In this document: positions 33,209 through 38,756 of the stretch, one piece after another
Layout: each line of letters begins with the position of its first letter
How positions within the stretch are numbered: position 1 is the first letter of the stretch
Source: DATJQF01 sp035505995
GTDB taxonomy: Bacteria > Bacteroidota > Bacteroidia > Bacteroidales > FEN-979
Direction: 5' to 3'
Length of the DNA stretch: 38,756 nucleotides
Assembly (NCBI GenBank): GCA_035505995.1
Contig: DATJQF010000229.1
Coordinates: 1-38,756, forward strand
Translations under genes and position numbers: made by a program
Notes under the pieces: model-generated
What the model was told of the DNA's origin: nothing
What the model saw: the letters and a program-made list of their open reading frames with translations, nothing else
Database searches by the model: none

Positions 33209-34027
33209 ATGAAAGCAGCATATGTCAAGAACCTACTGCTGTTGAATGCCGTTCTGCTCTCCCTGTCTTCGAGGGCCGAAGCCCCCAAAACGGTGCCGAA
33301 GATCCGGGAAGAAACCGTTGAACTTGTTTCCGGAGGGGTGAGCTATAAGTGTTTCGTAGCCTATGATGAGAATATCAGGGGCCGGCGACCGGCTGTTCTG
33401 GTACTCCCCGAATGGTGGGGATTGACGGATTATCTGAAGATGCGGGCCCGGAAGCTGGCGGAGCTGGGATACCTGGCAATGGCAGTGGATGTATTCGGCC
33501 AGGGCCGAACCGCCAAAGATCCCAAGGAGGCCGGGGAGCTGACGAAACCCTATCACCAGGATCCCACGCTGGCAAAGACCCGGATCGACGACGCGATCCG
33601 GCGGGTGAAGCAGTTCCCTCAGTGCGATCCCCATCATATCGCTGCGATTGGCTATTGCTTCGGCGGAAACCTGGTGCTGAATGCCGCCAAACTGGGAGCC
33701 GGACTGGAGGCGGTGGTCAGCTTTCACGGGAGTTTCCCGCGTGCCCCGCTGGATAAAAAGCTATTCCATGCCAAAGTGCTGATCTGCCAGGGGGATAGCG
33801 ATAAATTCGTCCCGGTGCAGGCCGTGGATGCCTTCAAGCGCCAGCTGGATTCGATCGGCGTGGAAAATACGGTCAGGATCTACCCGAATGCCACGCATGC
33901 CTTTACGAACCCCGACGCCACCCGGCTGGGCAAGCAGTTCAATATGCCCATTGCTTACAACCCCGAAGCGGATGAGGAATCATGGAATGAAATGATCGCG
34001 TTTTTTGACCGGATCTTCAAAAAATAG
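33209..34027 (+). CDS. Exported dienelactone hydrolase-family protein
   Basis: The 272-residue protein has an N-terminal signal (KNLLLLNAVLLSLSSRAEA) and the dienelactone hydrolase fold. The catalytic Cys150 lies in GYCFGGN, the acid is in QGDSDKFVPVQ (Asp198) and the His in NATHAFTNPD (His230). The family Glu is in LPEWWGLTD. A Cys-Asp-His triad is the hallmark of this alpha/beta-hydrolase branch, which opens lactones and some esters. Export to the periplasm is unusual for the classic cytoplasmic enzyme but frequent in Bacteroidota. The substrate is unknown. No close operon partner is seen. Confidence 0.9.
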   Translation: MKAAYVKNLLLLNAVLLSLSSRAEAPKTVPKIREETVELVSGGVSYKCFVAYDENIRGRRPAVLVLPEWWGLTDYLKMRARKLAELGYLAMAVDVFGQGRTAKDPKEAGELTKPYHQDPTLAKTRIDDAIRRVKQFPQCDPHHIAAIGYCFGGNLVLNAAKLGAGLEAVVSFHGSFPRAPLDKKLFHAKVLICQGDSDKFVPVQAVDAFKRQLDSIGVENTVRIYPNATHAFTNPDATRLGKQFNMPIAYNPEADEESWNEMIAFFDRIFKK

Positions 34028-34156
34028 CGAACTCCGGCCGGAAGCTGATACATGTCATCCTGAGACATAGCTGATCTTTATTTTTTTGTACGTATATTTA
34101 CGGACCTGACCTTTTGCAAAACAAGGTTCCCCGAATACAAACATAAACAGGTCCGC

Positions 34157-35869
34157 ATGAGCCGTTCCCTCCTCTCCATGATCCTCTGCAGCTTCCTTCT
34201 AACTGCGGCAGGACAGAATCCTGTCATTTCCAAACTGGCTTATGACAGCATCTCCCCTCAGAGCGTCACCGTATCGTGGCAGACCGATCTGGCTGCCGAT
34301 TCGCGGATCCGTTGGATGGCAACCGATTCGAATTACCAGCCGGTAGCCTTCACCGACTCGCTGTATTCTTCCGGTCTCGTATCCAATCATATCGTGACCA
34401 TTGACAGTCTAAGCCCATCGACCATTTACAGGTACCAGGTCACCTCAGCCACCGCGACAGGATCTGCCACGGATTCCGGATATTTTGTAACACAATCGTT
34501 ATCCGGCGGGAGCATCAGCGTTTATTTCAACCATACGGTCGATACTTCGGTGAGCACCGGGGAGTATGCCAACGGGGACGTTAACTTCGAGCATCTCCTG
34601 GATACGCAGATCGCCCAGGCTGATTCCAGCATCGATATCACCCTCTGGGAATTCAGCGATATCACTTCGGTGGCCACTGCTTTGATCGATGCCAGGAACC
34701 GCGGCGTCAGGATCCGTTTTATTTACAACTCAACCCCGAACACCCCTTTGCTTAATACCCTGATCGCTAACGGGATCCAGGTGATCAAACGGAATTACGA
34801 TACGGTTGGTTTTTCGATGCACGATAAGTTCTGGATCTTCGATTACCGGTACAATACGGATCCGTCAAAAATGTATCTCTGGACCGGTTCCACCAATGTT
34901 TCCCATGCGATGTTCCATGAAGACCGGAACAACATCATTCTGATTCAGGACGAGGCGCTCTGTGCCGTTTACAGCCGAGAATTCGAGCAGATGTGGGGGT
35001 CCCATACCGATCTGCCCGTTCCCGCCATGGAAAAATTCGGCCCCTTGAAAAGGGACCTGGTTCCCCATGTTCTGAACACGGGAGGCACCAGGATAGAGGT
35101 CTATTTGTCCCCTGCCGACAGTATCGCCGATTCGATAGGTTCGATCATTCAGACCAAGACCCACAAAAGCCTTGCATTCTGCATGTATAAGTTTTCGCTC
35201 CCGCCCGTCGAGAACTCCCTGCATGAGATTTTTCAGAACGGGATCCAGGTGAGCGGGGTGTTTGATTCCTCCAATTCGGTGGACAAAGGCAGTGCATTCC
35301 CCCGGATGAAAGGCCACGCAGTTCCCGGGGCCTGGAATCCTCCTGCAGATGTCTTCATCGACACCCTGCCCGGGTTGCTTCACCATAAGTATTTCCTGGT
35401 GGATGCGGATAGCTCCGGCAATGACAGGATCGTCTCGACCGGTTCCTATAACTGGGAGGTCCCGGCGGAGACCGGCAACGACGAAAACCTCCTGATTATC
35501 CACGATTCCCGCGTGAATAACCTGTACTTTCAGGAATTCTCGGCGAGATACAAAGAATCGGGAGGAAAAATCTTCGGCATGGGAGTGGATACCGTACCGG
35601 GCAGATCCGGGATCCTGCTTCGGCAGAATTATCCGAACCCGTTCAGCGGGATTACATACATTCAATTCTCCCTCCCCGTTTCCGGCGACGTGACTTTGAC
35701 GGTCAGTGACCTGACCGACCGCGTGGTAAAAATCATCCTCCGGGAGAAGCTGGAGCCGGGCATTTATACCCTCCCCCTTGACGGGACTGACTGGCCCGAA
35801 GGCATTTATTTCTGTACTTTGTCAAGTTCCGGTTTTTCTGTAACCCGGAAAATGTGCGTGGTCAGATAA
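34157..35869 (+). CDS. Secreted FN3 + phospholipase D-like + T9SS protein
   Basis: The 570-residue product has a signal peptide (about 1-19, LTAAG-Q), an FN3 or purple-acid-phosphatase-like N-domain (about 22-112), a phospholipase D-like double domain and a T9SS sorting domain (about 488-570; NYPNPFSGITYIQF, SDLTDRVVKI, GIYFCTL). Both HKD motifs are intact: His222-Asp-Lys224 with Asp229 in MHDKFWIFD, and His409-His-Lys411 with Asp416 in LHHKYFLVD. These His-Lys-Asp sets are the catalytic pair of phospholipase D, phosphodiesterase or nuclease proteins. The enzyme should act outside the cell on lipids, nucleic acid or another phosphodiester. The substrate is not predictable. No immunity gene is seen nearby. 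Confidence 0.9.
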   Translation: MSRSLLSMILCSFLLTAAGQNPVISKLAYDSISPQSVTVSWQTDLAADSRIRWMATDSNYQPVAFTDSLYSSGLVSNHIVTIDSLSPSTIYRYQVTSATATGSATDSGYFVTQSLSGGSISVYFNHTVDTSVSTGEYANGDVNFEHLLDTQIAQADSSIDITLWEFSDITSVATALIDARNRGVRIRFIYNSTPNTPLLNTLIANGIQVIKRNYDTVGFSMHDKFWIFDYRYNTDPSKMYLWTGSTNVSHAMFHEDRNNIILIQDEALCAVYSREFEQMWGSHTDLPVPAMEKFGPLKRDLVPHVLNTGGTRIEVYLSPADSIADSIGSIIQTKTHKSLAFCMYKFSLPPVENSLHEIFQNGIQVSGVFDSSNSVDKGSAFPRMKGHAVPGAWNPPADVFIDTLPGLLHHKYFLVDADSSGNDRIVSTGSYNWEVPAETGNDENLLIIHDSRVNNLYFQEFSARYKESGGKIFGMGVDTVPGRSGILLRQNYPNPFSGITYIQFSLPVSGDVTLTVSDLTDRVVKIILREKLEPGIYTLPLDGTDWPEGIYFCTLSSSGFSVTRKMCVVR

Positions 35870-35906
35870 ATGACGGTGACGAGGGTCGGATTCCCCCCGT
35901 TTTTAC

Positions 35907-38324
35907 TTAATCTCTCGCAAAGGCCGACTGGGCTTCCTTCTCCAGATCCTGGTACTGGGTTTTCTCAACGGTAATCCCCACAAATTGGATCGTGCCGCCT
36001 TTGAATTTTGCCGGGGCCTTGTATTCTTTGGTTACCGCATCTTCGCTGTCGAATCCCACGCATAACCCGTCCCCGGTCAGGGAGAAATACCCGGGCTGGG
36101 TTTTCATGGGTCCTGTAGCTACCACCTTGTCGTTTATATAAAGCTTTACCGTACCGATGGCTTCATGGTAGGTCCCTGCTTTTTCCCACGTGAATTCAAC
36201 CCCGAAAGTGTATTTTCCGGGTTTCAGCACCGGCGAAATAAACTCTTGTTCGGGCTGTATGCCCAGGAAGTTATAGACATAACAGAGTTTTTTATCCTTG
36301 ATAAATAACGCGTGTCCGCCGAATCGGGAACCTTGGGCGAAGATGACCCCGGAACAGGCAGGATCTGTGATCTCCACGTTGGAAAGTATTTTATAGGACC
36401 TGCCGTTAACGGACACTGCATCCGCTTCCGGGACCGGCGTAGTCCCCGGAAAGTAGATATACCGTTCCTTGGGCGGTTCATTTGAAGGTCGGTTGTTTCT
36501 TAATATCTCCAGGGTGTTACGGTCATCCAGGGGCAATACGAAATTCTTTTGCGCTTCATCGTTCCAGGCGGCAATAAGTTCTTTCAGTTTCTCTGGATTT
36601 TCTTTGGCAAGGTTTTTGGATTCGGACCGATCCGCATCCACATTATAAAGTTCCCACTGATCCTGGTCGAAATGGCTTTTATCAGACAGGGGACTATGGA
36701 GTGCAGCAGCTTTCCAGCCATCTTTCCAAATGCCGCGAGTGCCCAGCATCGCATAGTATTGGATATGTTTTTGCGAAGGATCATCAGGTTTTGCAGTAAA
36801 CGAATATACCATGGAAACACCCGAAAGCGGATATTGTTCCACCCCCCGGTAGACCTTTGGCATCTCGAGACCGCAAACCTCCAGTATCGTGGGGACGATA
36901 TCGGTGGAATGATGGTATTGGTTCCGCACCTCTCCGTGTGCCTTGATTCCTTTAGGCCAGCAGATCACCAGCGGATCGCAGGTCCCTCCGGCAAACTGGG
37001 AATAACGCTTGAACATCTTGAACGGAGTGGAAAATGCAGCGGCCCACCCGGTGGGGAAATGCTCATACGTATTGGGTCCGCCCAGTTCATCCAGGAGTTT
37101 TATGTTTTCCTTGATATCATCCGGATATCCGTTAAAGAATTTATTTTCATTGACCGAACCGCTGGGGCTGCCTTCCCCCGAAGCCCCGTTATCAGCAGTG
37201 TAGATGATCAGGGTGTTATCAAACTGACCGGTACTTTTCAGATAATCAATGATCCGGCCGATCTGGACATCCGTATATTCTGAGAAACCCGCATAGACTT
37301 CAGCCAGGCGCGAGAAGAGCTTTTTCTCATCCGGGGAAAGGGTATTCCACGGTCTTACATAATCCGCAGGGTTGGCGATCTCTTCCGGGAGAGGATTAAA
37401 AGGAGTAAGCTGGGTTCCTTTGGGGAGGATGCCTTTTGCGATCATCCTCGGAAGTACCCATTCACGGTATGCTTCATACCCATCGTCAAACTTTCCCTTG
37501 TACTTTTTGATGTAATCCTGCGGGCACTGGTGAGGAGCATGGTTGGCCCCCGGGCAATACCACATGTACCAGGGCTTGGATGGATTGGCAGCTTTCTGAT
37601 CCTTGATCATGGAGATGGCCTGGTCGGCCAGGTCTTTGGAAAGGTGATATCCTTCTTCCGGGGTGTAAGGTGGCTCAATATACCGGCTATCTTCCACCAG
37701 GTTGGGATACCATTGACTGGTTTCTCCTCCGATAAACCCGTAAAAGCGGTCAAATCCCATGGAGAGCGGCCACTGTTTGCGGCTTCCTCCCATCGCGATG
37801 TCCTGGACCGGTACATTATGATCTTTCCCCAGCCAGAAGGTGCTCCAGCCGTTGTCCTGGAGGATCTCGGCAAGGGTGGCGCACTGCGGCGGGATATTCC
37901 CGTTGGACCCCGGAAACCCGGTAGATCCCTCTGTGATGGAAGCCATCCCGTTCAAATGATGGTTCCTCCCGGTAAGCAAAGTAGAACGGGTGGGAGACGA
38001 TAACGCACAGGTATGGAACTGGGAATAGATCAGGCCCTGGTTGGCGAGCATCTGCAAGGTGGGCATGTCGACCCGCCCTCCAAAGGTCGACCACGTAGCG
38101 ATGCCGGTATCATCAAACAAGATAAGGAGAATGTTCGGAGCATTCTTAGGAGGCTTCTTGGGGGTATAGGGAGCCCAGTCTTCTTTTGAGTCCCGGATAT
38201 CCAGCTTGATGACTCCGTTGAATTTGTTTTCGGATTCCTTTGCCGGATGCTGGCAAGCGGTGAGCCCTGCCAGGGAGAGCGGGACCATTCCAGCTGTAAT
38301 TGCATTAAATGTAAATTTTCTCAT
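35907..38324 (-). CDS. Large arylsulfatase-type lipoprotein, Ser-type active site
   Basis: The 805-residue protein has a lipoprotein signal (PLSLAGLTAC, Cys24) and a sulfatase domain. Metal and catalytic marks are LILFDDTG (Asp71, Asp72), the modification motif SSPTRSTLLTGR (109-120), LGKDHN and YTADNGASGEG. The C-terminal 250 residues form the extra beta-rich domain of the long (Pseudomonas-type) arylsulfatases. At the formylglycine position the residue is Ser109 (S-x-P-x-R), not Cys, so it needs a Ser-type radical-SAM maturase (anSME), which is not in the window. It should remove sulfate esters from aryl or sugar compounds at the cell surface or periplasm. Confidence 0.93.
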   Translation of the reverse strand: MRKFTFNAITAGMVPLSLAGLTACQHPAKESENKFNGVIKLDIRDSKEDWAPYTPKKPPKNAPNILLILFDDTGIATWSTFGGRVDMPTLQMLANQGLIYSQFHTCALSSPTRSTLLTGRNHHLNGMASITEGSTGFPGSNGNIPPQCATLAEILQDNGWSTFWLGKDHNVPVQDIAMGGSRKQWPLSMGFDRFYGFIGGETSQWYPNLVEDSRYIEPPYTPEEGYHLSKDLADQAISMIKDQKAANPSKPWYMWYCPGANHAPHQCPQDYIKKYKGKFDDGYEAYREWVLPRMIAKGILPKGTQLTPFNPLPEEIANPADYVRPWNTLSPDEKKLFSRLAEVYAGFSEYTDVQIGRIIDYLKSTGQFDNTLIIYTADNGASGEGSPSGSVNENKFFNGYPDDIKENIKLLDELGGPNTYEHFPTGWAAAFSTPFKMFKRYSQFAGGTCDPLVICWPKGIKAHGEVRNQYHHSTDIVPTILEVCGLEMPKVYRGVEQYPLSGVSMVYSFTAKPDDPSQKHIQYYAMLGTRGIWKDGWKAAALHSPLSDKSHFDQDQWELYNVDADRSESKNLAKENPEKLKELIAAWNDEAQKNFVLPLDDRNTLEILRNNRPSNEPPKERYIYFPGTTPVPEADAVSVNGRSYKILSNVEITDPACSGVIFAQGSRFGGHALFIKDKKLCYVYNFLGIQPEQEFISPVLKPGKYTFGVEFTWEKAGTYHEAIGTVKLYINDKVVATGPMKTQPGYFSLTGDGLCVGFDSEDAVTKEYKAPAKFKGGTIQFVGITVEKTQYQDLEKEAQSAFARD

Positions 38325-38531
38325 ACCATTTGTGTTTGGGTTTTTATCAATAACTGATCTTTAATCCGTTCTTAAACTATAACAAATATCACAATTCTAG
38401 ACATAATAATGAATGATTCGTTTTTTATTCCCGCTTATTTTATTTAAGGTTTGTCCGGTACGGCAGAATATCCTTCCCCTTCCCTCCCTGTTTCACATTA
38501 TCTTGAGAATATCATTCTGAATTACGAGGTT

Positions 38532-38756
38532 ATGGCAACAGGCACGGCAAGTGAGGAAAATTCTACTTTCCTTCCAAAGAGATCGTTAAAAATGCAACCG
38601 TTAAAGAGTATGAAACCCTGTACCGGAAGTCAACAGAGGATCCGGAAGGATTCCGGGCGGCCGAAGCTAAACAGCTCAGGTTGTACAAAAAATGGGACAA
38701 GGTCCCGGATACTTCAACAAAACCTTTTTATAAATGGTTCAGCGGCGGGTCATCAA
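38532..38756 (+). pseudogene. acs: Acetyl-CoA synthetase 5' end, apparent frameshift, cut by the edge
   Basis: From 38555 one frame reads GKFYFPSKEIVKNATVKEYE and continues with TLYRKSTEDPEGFRAAEAKQ and KKWDKVPDTSTKPFYKWFSGG, the N-terminus of AMP-forming acetyl-CoA synthetase, which activates acetate. That frame has a TGA at 38552-38554 and no start codon before its middle. The plausible ATG at 38532 is in another frame and reads MATGTASEE up to this point. One missing base between about 38550 and 38558 would join them. So the gene is either frameshifted or affected by a sequence error. The rest of the gene lies beyond the window. Confidence 0.65.

Overview
The window comes from a Bacteroidota chromosome, most like an environmental member of the Bacteroidia. 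The evidence is: promoters of the Bacteroidota type (a -33 TTG and a -7 TAnnTTTG, 23-24 bp start to start); several proteins ending in type IX secretion (T9SS) sorting domains; lineage-typical families (DUF4270 lipoprotein, DUF3078-like barrel, half-length GT5 starch-synthase protein); and the order DUF177-rpmF-plsX-fabH. Base composition is moderate, roughly half GC by eye. I see no rRNA, tRNA, CRISPR array, transposase or integrase.

Left part, 1-16.3 kb, is mostly housekeeping. A truncated PspC-domain gene touches the left edge. The minus-strand cluster DUF177-rpmF-plsX-fabH (3031 to 220) supplies ribosomal protein L32 and two fatty-acid/phospholipid initiation enzymes. It diverges from a monofunctional proline dehydrogenase gene. 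Three minus-strand exported proteins of unknown role follow (4067-6232). A plus-strand set comes next: a GT5 N-terminal-domain protein, a DUF4270 lipoprotein, glmS with its own promoter, and an exported protein ending in an intramolecular-chaperone (S74-like) domain. Then come Fe-type superoxide dismutase, an S41 C-terminal processing protease with an upstream multi-zinc-ribbon protein, and an exported alpha/beta hydrolase.

Middle part, 16.3-29.6 kb, is almost all on the minus strand. Two long T9SS-exported paralogues (943 and 772 aa) flank it and differ in the number of Ig/PKD-like repeats. Between them lie a small membrane protein, a cysE-cysK cysteine-synthesis operon with an upstream YbjN-like exported protein, two divergent small alpha/beta proteins, an AlgI/AlgJ-type O-acetylation pair with a TGATG overlap, and an MFS transporter. 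Three good intrinsic terminators sit on the minus strand at 16262-16297, 19225-19270 and 22351-22392.

Right part, 29.6-38.8 kb, is more accessory. It holds a promoter followed by a start-less 3' gene remnant, a T9SS protein with two DUF1566 (Lcl) domains, an acyltransferase-3 membrane protein, an exported dienelactone-hydrolase-like enzyme, a secreted FN3 + phospholipase-D + T9SS protein, a large lipoprotein sulfatase with a serine-type active site, and the 5' end of an acetyl-CoA synthetase gene that appears frameshifted near its start.

The most unusual items are the Cys-for-Ser change at the S74-like self-cleavage position, the exported two-HKD phospholipase-D protein, the T9SS paralogue pair with repeat expansion, the remnant in front of the DUF1566 gene, and the Ser-type sulfatase. 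I found no complete, clearly new multi-gene system.
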